The translations under genes and the position numbers were made by a program. Shown here one piece after another: positions 35,679 to 45,046 of a DNA stretch of 64,000 bases (positions are counted from its first letter, which is position 1; every line of letters starts with the position of its first letter). The notes beneath the pieces are model-generated. The model had not been told where the DNA came from and ran no database searches. It saw nothing but the letters and a program-made list of their open reading frames with translations. Source of the DNA: Notoacmeibacter marinus (GTDB lineage: Bacteria; Pseudomonadota; Alphaproteobacteria; Rhizobiales; Rhizobiaceae); the NCBI RefSeq assembly GCF_002238045.1, contig NZ_NBYO01000001.1, positions 372,001 to 436,000 of the forward strand. The letters are read 5' to 3'.

Positions 35679-36722
35679 ATGAAGATATTTACAACGGCGC
35701 TGCTGGCTGGCGCTGCTCTCGGCATGGCGTTTGCCGGGCCAGCTCTCGCAGAGGGCAAGAGGATCGGCGTGTCATGGTCGAACTTTCAGGAGGAGCGCTG
35801 GAAGACCGACGAAGCGGCGATGAAGGAAGCGATCGAAGCGGCGGGCGACAGCTATGTCTCGGCCGATGCGCAGGCTTCGGCATCCAAGCAGATCACCGAT
35901 GTCGAGGCGCTGCTGTCTCAGGGCGTCGATGCGCTTATTATCCTAGCCATGGACAAGGACGCCATCGGGCCGGCCATCGAACAGGCCGCCAATGAAGGCG
36001 TGCCGGTTGTCGGTTACGATCGGCTGATCGAGGACGACCGCGCTTTCTATCTGACTTTCGACAATAAGGGCGTCGGACGCATCATCGCCGAGGAAGTGAC
36101 GAAGGTGCAGCCGGAGGGCAACTTCGCGATCATCAAGGGCGACAAGGGCGATCCGAACGCGACGTTCCTTCTCGAAGGCATGATGGAAGTGATCGGCGGC
36201 GACGTCGAAGGCGGCAAGATCAACATTGCCTGCGAGACCTTCACCGATGGCTGGAAGCCGGACAATGCCCAGAAGAACATGGAGCAGTGCCTGACCTCCC
36301 AGAATAACGAGATCGACGCGGTGCTGGCCGAAAATGACGGCATGGCGGGCGGCGTCATCGCCGCACTCTCCGCGCAGGGTATGGACGGAGCAACCCCGGT
36401 CGGCGGACAGGATGGCGATCTGGCTGCCCTGAACCGCGTGGCGCGTGGCACGCAGACGGTCTCGGTGTGGAAAAACAGCCGCGATCTCGGCAAGAAGGCC
36501 GCTGAAATCGCGTCCGCTCTCGCAGACGGCAAGACGATGGAAGAGATCGAAGGCGCCGAAAAGTGGAGCGGCGGTGAGAAGGGCGTCGAGATGAACGCCA
36601 TCTTCCTGGAGCCGACGCCGATCACCAAGGAGACGCTGGATAAGGCCATCGACGCCGGCCACATCTCCAAGGAGCAGGCCTGCGAAGGTGCGCAGGACGA
36701 CGTTCCGGCCTGTCAGGGCTGA
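35679..36722 (+). CDS. xylF: XylF-type sugar ABC transporter substrate-binding protein
   Basis: Periplasmic sugar receptor, 347 residues. Signal peptide of about 23 residues (KIFTTALLAGAALGMAFAGP, cleaved after ALA), then KRIGVSWSNFQEERWKTDEA, VDALIILAMDKDAIGPAIEQ and VPVVGYDRLIED, closely following XylF proteins. In rhizobial relatives such proteins can bind xylose, glucose or both. The ATG at 35679 has GGGAGGA about six bases upstream; upstream frame from 35637 lacks a site and would bury the signal peptide. Divergent from the ROK repressor and followed by a hairpin. Confidence 0.93.
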   Translation: MKIFTTALLAGAALGMAFAGPALAEGKRIGVSWSNFQEERWKTDEAAMKEAIEAAGDSYVSADAQASASKQITDVEALLSQGVDALIILAMDKDAIGPAIEQAANEGVPVVGYDRLIEDDRAFYLTFDNKGVGRIIAEEVTKVQPEGNFAIIKGDKGDPNATFLLEGMMEVIGGDVEGGKINIACETFTDGWKPDNAQKNMEQCLTSQNNEIDAVLAENDGMAGGVIAALSAQGMDGATPVGGQDGDLAALNRVARGTQTVSVWKNSRDLGKKAAEIASALADGKTMEEIEGAEKWSGGEKGVEMNAIFLEPTPITKETLDKAIDAGHISKEQACEGAQDDVPACQG

Positions 36723-36734
36723 CGAAACGCCATG

Positions 36735-36762
36735 AAGGGCCGTCCTAGACAGGGCGGCCCTT
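36735..36762 (+). terminator. Hairpin after xylF (partial terminator/attenuator)
   Basis: AAGGGCCGTCCT (36735-36746) pairs with AGGGCGGCCCTT (36751-36762) around the loop AGAC, 12 bp with one G-U pair, followed by TTCGC. It lies 12 bases after the xylF stop and 100 before xylH. A leaky terminator here would give more binding protein than membrane components. Confidence 0.6.
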
Positions 36763-36863
36763 TCGCATCCGGAACGGCTCGCCACAACGACCGGCGCAGC
36801 CTTCTTTCCAGAATGACCCGCTTCGGTCCGCATTGGCGGGCTGCGACCTGAAAGGCGGTCCGC

Positions 36864-38273
36864 ATGAGCGACAGCAGCTATGAAGAAGGCCGGCCGAGCG
36901 AGCGCGCCGCGCCGCAGCCGAAGGAACCGGCAATCACGGAGGAGCGCTCTTCCGGCGCAGCCCGGCCGAATGCCGGCCCCATTGCCCGCGAGAAATCCGG
37001 TCCGGTCGGCAATTTCCTTCACGCGACCGAGATCGACCAGCGGCTGCTCGGCATGGTCGGCGCCCTGGTCCTCATCTGGCTCGGCTTCCACTTCTATGGG
37101 GAGTTCGCAAACGGGTTCGGCGCATTCCTGACCTCGCGCAATCTCTGGAACCTGACGGTTCAGACCGCCTCCATCGGCGTCATGGCGACGGGCATGGTGC
37201 TCGTCATCGTGACCCGGCATATCGACCTTTCGGTCGGCTCCATGCTCGGCCTCTGCGCCATGGTGATGGGCCTTATGCAGGCCCGGTGGCTACCGGAACT
37301 GGTCGGGCTCGGCTGGGGCGGCACATGGATCGTCGCCATCATGGCCGGACTTCTGGCCGGTGCGCTGGTCGGCGCGCTGCACGGTTTCCTGATCGCCTAT
37401 GGGCAGATCCCGAGTTTCATCGTCACGCTGGGCGGCCTTCTGGTCTGGCGCGGGGTCGCCTATCTCATGGCGCGCGGCGAGACGATCAGCCCACTCGATC
37501 CGACCTTCAACCTGCTGGGCGGCGGCCCCTACGGCTCCATCGGCTCTTTCTGGAGCTGGGCGCTCGGCATCGTCGCCTGCCTCGCCATTGGCTGGGCGCT
37601 CTATAATGGTCGGAACCAGCGCAAGCGCTTCGGTTTTCCCACACGCCCGGTCTGGGCGGAAATCTTCGTCGGCGCGCTGGGCTGCCTTCTTGTGATCGGC
37701 TTCGTCATGATCGTCAACGCCTATGGCTGGCCGCGCGGCATCGTGCGCCAATATGCGGCGAGCGAAGGGATCGAAGTGCCAGAAGGCGGAATATTTATCA
37801 GCCACGGCTTCGCCATTCCGGTGCTGATCCTGATCGCCGTGGGTCTGTTCATGACGTTCCTGACGACACGGACGCGGTTCGGCCGCTATGTCTTCGCCAT
37901 TGGCGGCAATCCGGAGGCGGCCGAACTCGCCGGCATCAATGTGCGCTTCATGACGGTGAAGATCTTTGCGCTAATGGGTACGCTCGCCGGCATCGCTGCG
38001 GTGATTTCGTCGGCGCGGCTCAATTCGGCGACCAACTCGCTCGGCACGCTGGACGAACTCTACGTCATCGCCTCGGCGGTCATCGGCGGCACGTCGCTCG
38101 CCGGCGGCATCGGCACGATCTACGGGGCGATCATCGGCGCGCTTCTCATGCAGAGCCTGCAGACAGGCATGGTGCTCATCGGCTTCGACAGCGCCGTTCA
38201 GCAGATCGTCGTCGGCGGCGTTCTGGTCCTCGCCGTCTTCCTCGACACCATCTATCGCCGCCGGGCCAAATAA
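36864..38273 (+). CDS. xylH: XylH-type sugar ABC transporter permease
   Basis: Membrane permease of 469 residues in the monosaccharide (CUT2) family. Hydrophilic N-terminal 50 residues, then about 10 membrane segments with [31 protein letters not shown] (typical XylH) and the C-terminal [20 protein letters not shown] and [20 protein letters not shown]. Longer than RbsC-type permeases (about 320), as is usual for XylH because of an insert around residues 225-310. Separated from xylF by the hairpin; xylG follows after 11 bases. Confidence 0.93.
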   Translation: MSDSSYEEGRPSERAAPQPKEPAITEERSSGAARPNAGPIAREKSGPVGNFLHATEIDQRLLGMVGALVLIWLGFHFYGEFANGFGAFLTSRNLWNLTVQTASIGVMATGMVLVIVTRHIDLSVGSMLGLCAMVMGLMQARWLPELVGLGWGGTWIVAIMAGLLAGALVGALHGFLIAYGQIPSFIVTLGGLLVWRGVAYLMARGETISPLDPTFNLLGGGPYGSIGSFWSWALGIVACLAIGWALYNGRNQRKRFGFPTRPVWAEIFVGALGCLLVIGFVMIVNAYGWPRGIVRQYAASEGIEVPEGGIFISHGFAIPVLILIAVGLFMTFLTTRTRFGRYVFAIGGNPEAAELAGINVRFMTVKIFALMGTLAGIAAVISSARLNSATNSLGTLDELYVIASAVIGGTSLAGGIGTIYGAIIGALLMQSLQTGMVLIGFDSAVQQIVVGGVLVLAVFLDTIYRRRAK

Positions 38274-38284
38274 GGGAGGTCGCC

Positions 38285-39151
38285 ATGACCGAGACACGAA
38301 CCGACACCTCGCGACTGCCCGAACACGTGCCTGCCGAACCCCTGACCGCGCGACGTGGGGAGCCTGGCGCCACACCGCTGATCGACATGCAGGATATTTC
38401 GATCGCGTTCGGCGGGATCAAGGCGGTGGATCATGCCTCCATCGACCTTTATCCGGGCGAGGTCGTCGCGCTGCTCGGCCATAATGGCGCGGGCAAATCG
38501 ACGCTGATCAAGATCCTCTCCGGGGCGTATTCGCGCGATAGCGGCGACATTTTCGTCCGCGGTGAAACGGCGACGATCGAGAACCCGCGCGATGCGAAGA
38601 AATACGGCATCGAGACGATCTACCAGACGCTCGCTCTGGCCGACAATGTCGACGCCGCCGCCAATCTCTTTCTCGGTCGGGAAATCATGAGCGGCTGGGG
38701 TACGCTGGACGATGGCGCGATGGAGGCCGAAGCGCGGCGGGTGATGGGCCGGCTGAACCCCAATTTCCAGCGCTTCAAGGACCCTGTGAAGAGTCTCTCC
38801 GGCGGGCAGCGGCAATCGGTCGCCATCGCCCGCGCGATCCTCTTCAATGCACGCATCCTGATCATGGACGAGCCGACCGCCGCGCTCGGCCCACAGGAAA
38901 CCGCGCAGGTCGGCGAGTTGATCAAGCAGCTCAAGGCCGACGGGATCGGCATCTTTCTCATCAGCCACGACATTCACGACGTGTTCGACCTTGCCGACCG
39001 GGTGGTGGTGATGAAGAACGGCCAGATCGTGGGATCGGCGGCAACCAGCGACGTCACCGATGACGAGGTGCTCGGCATGATCATTCTGGGCAAGTGTCCG
39101 CCCGGCGCGACGCCCGGCCCCGGAGCGACCGTCGATGACAGCATCAACTGA
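38285..39151 (+). CDS. xylG: Sugar ABC transporter ATP-binding protein with a single nucleotide-binding domain
   Basis: ATPase of the sugar importer, 288 residues: Walker [11 protein letters not shown]-loop ETIYQTLAL, signature [15 protein letters not shown], Walker [14 protein letters not shown] and H-loop [12 protein letters not shown]2 ATPases such as E. coli XylG carry two fused domains in about 500 residues; here there is one, as in FrcA-like proteins, so the transporter would need a homodimer. The first 35 residues are a Pro/Arg/Glu-rich extension. The C-terminus ([11 protein letters not shown]...) is also proline/glycine-rich. No second ATPase domain follows: the next gene is unrelated. 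Confidence 0.92.
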   Translation: MTETRTDTSRLPEHVPAEPLTARRGEPGATPLIDMQDISIAFGGIKAVDHASIDLYPGEVVALLGHNGAGKSTLIKILSGAYSRDSGDIFVRGETATIENPRDAKKYGIETIYQTLALADNVDAAANLFLGREIMSGWGTLDDGAMEAEARRVMGRLNPNFQRFKDPVKSLSGGQRQSVAIARAILFNARILIMDEPTAALGPQETAQVGELIKQLKADGIGIFLISHDIHDVFDLADRVVVMKNGQIVGSAATSDVTDDEVLGMIILGKCPPGATPGPGATVDDSIN

Positions 39152-39257
39152 CGTCGCCCCTTAGTTCCGATAAGGCACCATCGCCATTGCCAGGGGTGGG
39201 CCGGGTCCCGATAGTGCGCTATCTGCCAAATGAACAGGCTATCGCGGAGGACGGCAT

Positions 39258-39812
39258 TTGGCCGATACGGACTGGGTCGACGACGTAAACAGCTTCTGGT
39301 TCGAAGAATTCGGACCCAAAGACTGGTTCTCCGGCAGCGAAACGCTGGATAAGTCCATCTGGGACCGGTTCCTGCCGCTTCATGAGAGATTGGCCGACAC
39401 GGTTCCGCCTCTGGCCAAAGCCGAGCCCAAAGCGGCGCTTGCCGCCATTCTCGTGCTCGATCAGTTTCCCCGGAACATGTTCCGCGGCACCGCCCGCGCT
39501 TTTGCGAGCGATGCCCTTGCGCTCGACCTGTCGCGCCATGCCGTCGCACAGGGTTTCGACCGGTCGCTGAACAAGCAGGGCCGACAGTTTCTCTACATGC
39601 CGCTCATGCATTCGGAGACGCTTGCCGATCAGGACCGTTCGGTGGAATGTTTCAAGGCGCTCGGCTCGGATGAAGGGTTGCGCTTCGCGGAGGAGCATAG
39701 GGAAATCATCGGACGGTTCGGCCGTTTTCCCCATCGCAACGAGGTGCTCGGTCGGGAGAGCACGGAGGCGGAACGCGTCTTTCTCGCCGAGGCCGACAGT
39801 TATGGACAGTAG
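39258..39812 (+). CDS. DUF924 family protein
   Basis: Cytoplasmic protein of 184 residues matching the DUF924 (TPR-like fold) family: DDVNSFWFEEFGPKDWF at the N-terminus, LDQFPRNMFRGTARAFASD, and QFLYMPLMHSETLADQDRSV. The molecular role of this family is unknown. The start is a TTG at 39258 with GGAGG about nine bases upstream; no in-frame ATG precedes it. It stands alone 106 bases after xylG on the same strand. Confidence 0.85.
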   Translation: MADTDWVDDVNSFWFEEFGPKDWFSGSETLDKSIWDRFLPLHERLADTVPPLAKAEPKAALAAILVLDQFPRNMFRGTARAFASDALALDLSRHAVAQGFDRSLNKQGRQFLYMPLMHSETLADQDRSVECFKALGSDEGLRFAEEHREIIGRFGRFPHRNEVLGRESTEAERVFLAEADSYGQ

Positions 39813-39889
39813 ACGCTCCGTGGCGGGAGGGCATGAAGCGAAACGAACATACGCAACCGTGGGGAAAGGTGCTGACAGTTGCTCCAGTT

Positions 39890-39908
39890 GACGTTTACGT
39901 TAAACGTC
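39890..39908. promoter_or_regulatory. Perfect inverted repeat upstream of fadD
   Basis: GACGTTTA-CGT-TAAACGTC: eight-base arms, perfect, three-base spacer, 40 bases before the fadD ATG. The ACGTTTA/TAAACGT arms recall operators described for acyl-CoA and branched-chain amino acid catabolic repressors in proteobacteria. The repeat is directly visible; the regulator is not identified and none is encoded next to it. Confidence 0.6.
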
Positions 39909-39947
39909 TGAAAATAGTGATGACGGACGAAACTTGTGGAGGATTCA

Positions 39948-41618
39948 ATGACAGATAAACCCTGGCTGACCCATTATCCGGACACGGTTCCCGCCGAGAT
40001 AGAACCGCTGCGCTATCGGTCGCTGGGTGAATTGCTGTATCAGTCCTGCAAGAAATGGGGCGACCGGCCAGCCTTTACCTGCCTCGGCACGACCATCACC
40101 TTTTCAGAGATTGCCCGCCAGGCAGAAGCGCTGGCCGCCTATTTACAGTCGCTCGGGCTGGAAAAAGGTGCTCGCGTGGCCGTCATGATGCCCAATGTGC
40201 TGCAATATCCGATCGCCGTCACCGCCATCCTGCGCGCAGGTTATACGGTCGTTGGCGTGAACCCGCTCTATACGCCTCGCGAACTCGAGCATCAGCTCAA
40301 CGATAGCGGCGCGGAGGCGATCGTCATTCTGGAGAATTTCGCCGCGTCTTTGGAGAAAATCAAAGGCAAGACCGGCGTCAAGCATGTGATCCTCGCCACG
40401 ATGGGCGACCTGCTGGGCGTCAAGGGCTATGTCGTCAATTTCGTGGTACGCCGCGTCAAGAAGATGGTGCCGAGTTATTCGCTGGACAGCTTCATTCGTT
40501 TCAACGACGCGGTCAGCAGCGGCAAGGATAAGACTTTCACCGACCCTGGAACCGGGCCCGAGGATATCGCCTTCCTGCAGTATACGGGCGGCACGACAGG
40601 TGTTTCCAAGGGCGCGATCCTGCTCCATCGCAACATCCTGGCCAATATGGAGCAGAACCGCATATGGGTGGCCGCGGCCTTCCCGGAAGGACGCGAACCC
40701 GGCACGATGATGGTCTGCCCGTTGCCGCTCTACCATATCTACGCGCTGACGGTGAATTTGCTGAACGGTATCGAGGAGGGTCAGCACAACCTGCTCATCC
40801 CGAACCCGCGCGACATTCCGGCATTCGTCAAAGCGCTCAAGGGCCAACCCTTCCAGGCTTTCGTCGGGCTGAACACTCTTTTTGTCGCTCTCATGAACAA
40901 CAAGGATTTTCGGGAGCTCGACTTCTCGAATCTCAAGCTTACACTTGGCGGCGGCATGTCGGTACAGCGCCCGGTGGCCGAACGTTGGGAAGAGCTGACA
41001 GGCGTGACCATCCACGAAGGCTACGGCCTTTCGGAAACCTCGCCGGTCGCGACATCCAACCCGCTGGACGCCAAAGAATTTTCCGGAACGATCGGCGTGC
41101 CTCTCCCCTCAACCGACGTCAAACTTCTGTCCGATGACGGGCAGGAAGTCGCACAGGGCGAGGTGGGCGAGATCGCCATTTTCGGCCCGCAGGTTATGGC
41201 CGGCTATTGGAACCGCCCGGACGAGACGGCCAATGTGATGACGGATGACGGCTATTTCAGAACCGGCGACATGGCGTTCATGGATGAGCGCGGCTACTTC
41301 AAAATCGTCGACCGCAAGAAGGACATGATCCTCGTCTCCGGCTTCAACGTCTACCCGAACGAGATCGAGGAGGTCGTCGCCGGCCACCCCGATATTCTCG
41401 AAGCCGCCGCCATTGGCGTGCCGGACGAGAAGAGCGGCGAGGTGCCCAAGCTCTTCGTCGTGCGCAAGGAAGGCTCGACCATCGACGAGACGGAAATCCT
41501 GAAATATTGCCGCGAGAATCTGACGGGCTACAAGCGGCCGCGCAAGATCGAGTTCCGCGACGAGCTGCCCAAATCGCCGGTCGGGAAGATCCTGCGTAAG
41601 GATCTGCGTCCGGACTGA
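39948..41618 (+). CDS. fadD: Long-chain fatty acid--CoA ligase
   Basis: Activates fatty acids to acyl-CoA with ATP, at the cytoplasmic membrane. The 556-residue ANL-superfamily enzyme has the P-loop YTGGTTGVSKGA (about 214-225), GYGLSETSPVA, the ATP/adenylate motif YFRTGDMAFMDERGYFKIVD and RKKDMILVSGFNVYPNEIEE (the FACS signature), with the catalytic lysine near the C-terminus in KSPVGKILRKDL. The ATG at 39948 has GGAGG six bases upstream; a GTG at 39936 is less likely. Monocistronic, bounded by an inverted-repeat operator candidate and a strong terminator. Confidence 0.95.
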   Translation: MTDKPWLTHYPDTVPAEIEPLRYRSLGELLYQSCKKWGDRPAFTCLGTTITFSEIARQAEALAAYLQSLGLEKGARVAVMMPNVLQYPIAVTAILRAGYTVVGVNPLYTPRELEHQLNDSGAEAIVILENFAASLEKIKGKTGVKHVILATMGDLLGVKGYVVNFVVRRVKKMVPSYSLDSFIRFNDAVSSGKDKTFTDPGTGPEDIAFLQYTGGTTGVSKGAILLHRNILANMEQNRIWVAAAFPEGREPGTMMVCPLPLYHIYALTVNLLNGIEEGQHNLLIPNPRDIPAFVKALKGQPFQAFVGLNTLFVALMNNKDFRELDFSNLKLTLGGGMSVQRPVAERWEELTGVTIHEGYGLSETSPVATSNPLDAKEFSGTIGVPLPSTDVKLLSDDGQEVAQGEVGEIAIFGPQVMAGYWNRPDETANVMTDDGYFRTGDMAFMDERGYFKIVDRKKDMILVSGFNVYPNEIEEVVAGHPDILEAAAIGVPDEKSGEVPKLFVVRKEGSTIDETEILKYCRENLTGYKRPRKIEFRDELPKSPVGKILRKDLRPD

Positions 41619-41635
41619 CCCCTTACCAAAAATGA

Positions 41636-41674
41636 CATCGGGCCAGGCAGGGTGCACCCCTGTCTGGCCCGATG
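41636..41674. terminator. Bidirectional terminator between fadD and pgi
   Basis: A 17-bp stem with a single G-U pair: arms 41636-41652 (CATCGGGCCAGGCAGGG) and 41658-41674 with loop TGCAC. T-rich sequence follows in both directions (CCGTTTGTCTT rightwards; CATTTTTGG on the minus strand), so it can end both convergent transcripts. Confidence 0.85.
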
Positions 41675-41683
41675 CCGTTTGTC

Positions 41684-43330
41684 TTACGCTTCAGCCGCCG
41701 CGCGGATCCGTTTGACCAGATTGGCCGTCGACCCATCGCGTTCGTCGACGCCTTCGCCGGTTCGCAGAACCGGTAGAAGAGCCGTCGCCAGCTCCTTGCC
41801 GAGTTCCACGCCCCACTGGTCGAAGGAATTGATGCCGAAGAGCGCGCCTTCGACGAAAACCCGATGCTCATAGAGGCCGATGAGGCGACCAAGCGCGAAG
41901 GGCGTCAGCAGGTCCTGAATCAGAGTGATCGATGGGCGATCGCCGGGAAAGACCCGATGCGGAGCGACAGCAGCGGCATGCTCCTCGGTCATTCCGGCGG
42001 CATAGGCCTGCTCCAGAGCCTCGTCGAAAGTCCGCCCCCGCATCAGTGCTTCGGCCTGCGCCAGACCATTGGCCAGCAGCAATTCGTGATGAGCCTCCAG
42101 ATCCGGCTCGTGGCCGCGTGCCGAAAGGATGAACTCGACCGGTATAATGTCCGTACCCTGATGCAGAAGCTGGAAGAAGGCATGCTGACCATTGGTGCCC
42201 GGCTCGCCCCAGACGACCGGGCCGGTCTCGGTCAAGGCGGGTCGGCCATTGCGTTTCACAGCCTTGCCATTGCTCTCCATATCGAGCTGCTGGAGATAGG
42301 CTGGAAGCCGTGAAAGCCGCTGTTCGTAAGGGATAACCGCGCGCGATGTATAGCCGCAGATGACGCGGTGCCACCAACCGATCAAACCCAGCAGCATCGG
42401 CATGTTCTGTCGCGGCTCGGCATGGCGGAAATGCTCGTCCATCGCATGGGCGCCGTCGAGGAAGGCGCGGAAATTCTTCGGACCGACGGCCAGCATGACC
42501 GACAGGCCGATAGCGGACCAGACCGAATAACGGCCGCCCACCCAGTCCCAGAAGCCGAAGACGTTCTCTTCGGCAATCCCGAAATCGGCAACTTTGTCCA
42601 GAGCGGTCGATACGGCCACGAAATGGCGGCCCGTCGCCTCCCTGCCCAGCATGTCCGTCAGCCAATCGCGCGCGGTCTTCGCATTGGTCATGGTCTCGAT
42701 GGTGGTGAAGGTCTTGGAGGCAACGATGAAAAGGGTCGTGGCAGGCGTCAGCCGCGCCAGCGTGTCGGCCATATCGGCGCCGTCGACATTGGAAACGAAA
42801 TGGCAGCGCGGTCCGTCATGATAGGGGATCAGCGCGCCTGTCACCATGGCAGGGCCGAGATCCGATCCGCCGATACCGATATTGACGATGTCGGTGATAG
42901 GCTGGCCCGTCTGGCCTCTATGCTCGCCGGAGCGGACCCGTTCGGCAAACGTCGTCATGCGGTCCAGCACGTCGTGAATGCCAGCCATGACGTCTTCACC
43001 ACCCACGGCGAAATCGGCATCGGCAGGCGCGCGCAGGGCCGTGTGCAGGACGGCGCGTTTTTCTGTCGTGTTGATCGGCTCGCCGGCGAACATGGCGTCG
43101 CGCATCTCACGAACGCCCATAGCGTCGGCCAAGCGGATCAACTTCTCGATCGTCGCCTCGTCCACTGCGCATTTGCTGTAATCGAGCAGCAGATCGTCCA
43201 GCGAAAGCGAAAAGCTATCGAAGCGATTCCGATCGATAGCGAAGGCCTGGCGCATGTCCATTTCCGGGCGCGCCTGGTGGTAATCTTCCAGCGCGGCAAT
43301 GGCGGCGCGCCAGGCTTCAAGGTCTTTCAT
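41684..43330 (-). CDS. pgi: Glucose-6-phosphate isomerase
   Basis: Interconverts glucose 6-phosphate and fructose 6-phosphate. Full length at 548 residues, with [23 protein letters not shown], the PGI signature [16 protein letters not shown] and the catalytic-region [12 protein letters not shown]. Ribosome-binding site GGAGTG lies just upstream of the ATG at 43330. Downstream of the FNT-family gene on the same strand with a 38-base gap. Functionally linked to glk and the sugar transporter nearby. Confidence 0.97.
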   Translation of the reverse strand: MKDLEAWRAAIAALEDYHQARPEMDMRQAFAIDRNRFDSFSLSLDDLLLDYSKCAVDEATIEKLIRLADAMGVREMRDAMFAGEPINTTEKRAVLHTALRAPADADFAVGGEDVMAGIHDVLDRMTTFAERVRSGEHRGQTGQPITDIVNIGIGGSDLGPAMVTGALIPYHDGPRCHFVSNVDGADMADTLARLTPATTLFIVASKTFTTIETMTNAKTARDWLTDMLGREATGRHFVAVSTALDKVADFGIAEENVFGFWDWVGGRYSVWSAIGLSVMLAVGPKNFRAFLDGAHAMDEHFRHAEPRQNMPMLLGLIGWWHRVICGYTSRAVIPYEQRLSRLPAYLQQLDMESNGKAVKRNGRPALTETGPVVWGEPGTNGQHAFFQLLHQGTDIIPVEFILSARGHEPDLEAHHELLLANGLAQAEALMRGRTFDEALEQAYAAGMTEEHAAAVAPHRVFPGDRPSITLIQDLLTPFALGRLIGLYEHRVFVEGALFGINSFDQWGVELGKELATALLPVLRTGEGVDERDGSTANLVKRIRAAAEA

Positions 43331-43368
43331 GCGTCACTCCGTTCCGCCAGGACGATTGCGGACTTCGA

Positions 43369-44352
43369 TTATTTCCGTGTCTCGTGACCGGCCGATGCGG
43401 CAGCCGTCTGTGCCTCATCCGGGCAAATACGGCCATCCTCATCGTCATTTTGCGGCGCACCATTGGAATGCTCTGCCGGCTTTTCGTCAAGTTCGGCGAC
43501 CACCTGTCCGAAGGAAAGGAAGGCGAACAGAACCGTTCCGCCAATCACATTGCCGATCAACGCGGGAACGATGAACCCGAATACGACCTCGAAGAAGCCG
43601 CTATAGCCACCGAAGGCTAGATACCATGCCTCCGCCGAACCGGCGATAACATGGGAGAACTTGCCGAGCGCGATGATGTAGGTGATCAGGAAGATCACAT
43701 GCAGCTCGAACCCACGCGAACTGGGCAGAAGCCACGCCACCCCGGCGATCAGAAAGCCGGCGCATATGCCGCGCATGATGGTTTCGACGAAGCCTGGCTC
43801 CATGGCGCGCATCGAAATCTCGCGGATCGCTTCCAGCGTTTCGGGTCCGGCTGGGGGATAGAAGGTGAACCAAAGCGCGAAAATGGCTGTGCCGACCAGA
43901 TTGCCGAGGAAAACGATGGTCCAAAGGCGGGCGACGGCGAAGAGGTTGTTGGCGGTCGGCTTGGCCATGACCGGAAGCACCGCGGTGATCGTACTTTCGG
44001 TGAAAAGCTGCTGACGGGCCAGGATGACGAAGATGAAGCCGGTTGTGTATCCCATCGCTTCGATGAGATGCGCCCAGTCCGTATCGGGAAGCGCCTGGCG
44101 CAGATATGCCTCTGTCAGGATCGACAGGGTAATAACGATTCCGGCGGCGATCGAGGAAAAGACGAGGCTCTTGGTCGGCCGTTCCAGTTCGTGATCGCCG
44201 GAGCGGCGCACCACTTCGTAGACGACGGCGGCCCGCATCGGGCCACGCCACTCCGCCTTCTCGATCTCGTACTTGGTCAACGAAGCGGCCGTATGGCGCT
44301 CGGTGCCATCGTCGAGCAGGGTTCTTTTGGTGTTGGCCGGGTCGTGTCTCAT
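43369..44352 (-). CDS. Formate/nitrite transporter (FNT) family protein, YfdC-like
   Basis: Inner-membrane channel-type protein of 327 residues with hydrophilic ends (about 65 N-terminal, 40 C-terminal) and about six membrane segments, among them SLVFSSIAAGIVITLSILTE, MGYTTGFIFVILARQQLFTE and GNLVGTAIFALWF. The FNT pattern (LFTES...N, GNLxG, and the late GNVIGGTVLFAFLSFG) is clear. The N-terminal extension points to the YfdC branch, whose substrate is not known. Not part of a formate or nitrite operon here; it precedes pgi. Confidence 0.85.
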   Translation of the reverse strand: MRHDPANTKRTLLDDGTERHTAASLTKYEIEKAEWRGPMRAAVVYEVVRRSGDHELERPTKSLVFSSIAAGIVITLSILTEAYLRQALPDTDWAHLIEAMGYTTGFIFVILARQQLFTESTITAVLPVMAKPTANNLFAVARLWTIVFLGNLVGTAIFALWFTFYPPAGPETLEAIREISMRAMEPGFVETIMRGICAGFLIAGVAWLLPSSRGFELHVIFLITYIIALGKFSHVIAGSAEAWYLAFGGYSGFFEVVFGFIVPALIGNVIGGTVLFAFLSFGQVVAELDEKPAEHSNGAPQNDDEDGRICPDEAQTAAASAGHETRK

Positions 44353-44503
44353 GGAGTCGTTCTATCTCCGTTTCGTCTGATCGAAGGCAGATACCGCCGC
44401 CCGGCCAAGCTGCAAGACCGCCACCCAAGACCTTTTGGCATATGGACGGTCGGTTGTCGGCTCCTCTATGAGCGGGATGTCGACCAGTGAGAGGAGAACC
44501 GCA

Positions 44504-44980
44504 ATGGCTGTCGAAATAGAAGGCGAGGAGACGATCAACGCGCCCGTCGCAACCGTATGGGCAGCGCTGAACGATCCGAATGTCCTGAAAGAGTGCATTC
44601 CGGGATGCGACGAACTGAACAAGACATCCGACACGGAAATGGAAGCCAAGGTGACGCTGAAGATCGGTCCGATCAAATCGACCTTCAGCGGTCAGGTCGA
44701 ACTGAAAAACATCAATGCGCCCACATCCTATACGATCGAGGGCAAGGGAGATGGCGGCATTGCCGGTTTCGCCAAGGGCGGCGCCGACGTCGAATTGCAC
44801 GAGCATGAAGGCGGCACATTGCTGAAATACAAGGCCAAGGCCGATGTCGGTGGCAAGATGGCGATGATGGGTAGCCGGCTCATCCAATCCACCAGCAAGA
44901 AGCTCGCCGGGCAGTTCTTCTCCTGCATGAACGCGAAAATCTCCGATGGCTACCAGCCGCCGGAACCCAATATCGGCTGA
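44504..44980 (+). CDS. coxG: CoxG-like SRPBCC-family protein
   Basis: Protein of 158 residues with the CO-dehydrogenase subunit G pattern: EIEGEETINAPVATVWAALN at the N-terminus, VLKECIPGCDEL, and YKAKADVGGKMAMMGSRLIQ near the C-terminus. CoxG proteins have been linked to membrane anchoring or maturation of CO dehydrogenase and, more recently, to quinone-type carriers. The ATG at 44504 has GAGAGGAGA nine bases upstream. It is isolated, diverging from the FNT gene and 4.4 kb from the molybdenum hydroxylase genes, so a partner cannot be named. Confidence 0.85.
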   Translation: MAVEIEGEETINAPVATVWAALNDPNVLKECIPGCDELNKTSDTEMEAKVTLKIGPIKSTFSGQVELKNINAPTSYTIEGKGDGGIAGFAKGGADVELHEHEGGTLLKYKAKADVGGKMAMMGSRLIQSTSKKLAGQFFSCMNAKISDGYQPPEPNIG

Positions 44981-45003
44981 TCGGCAATTCGCCTTGCAAT
45001 TGA

Positions 45004-45026
45004 AGGTCGGCATGTCGTGCCGGCCT
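45004..45026 (+). terminator. Hairpin terminator after coxG
   Basis: AGGTCGGCA (45004-45012) pairs with TGCCGGCCT (45018-45026), nine bp with one G-U pair, five-base loop, then CTTTTCG. It lies 23 bases after the coxG stop, before the convergent apbC end. Confidence 0.6.
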
Positions 45027-45046
45027 CTTTTCGTTGTGGGGAAAGG

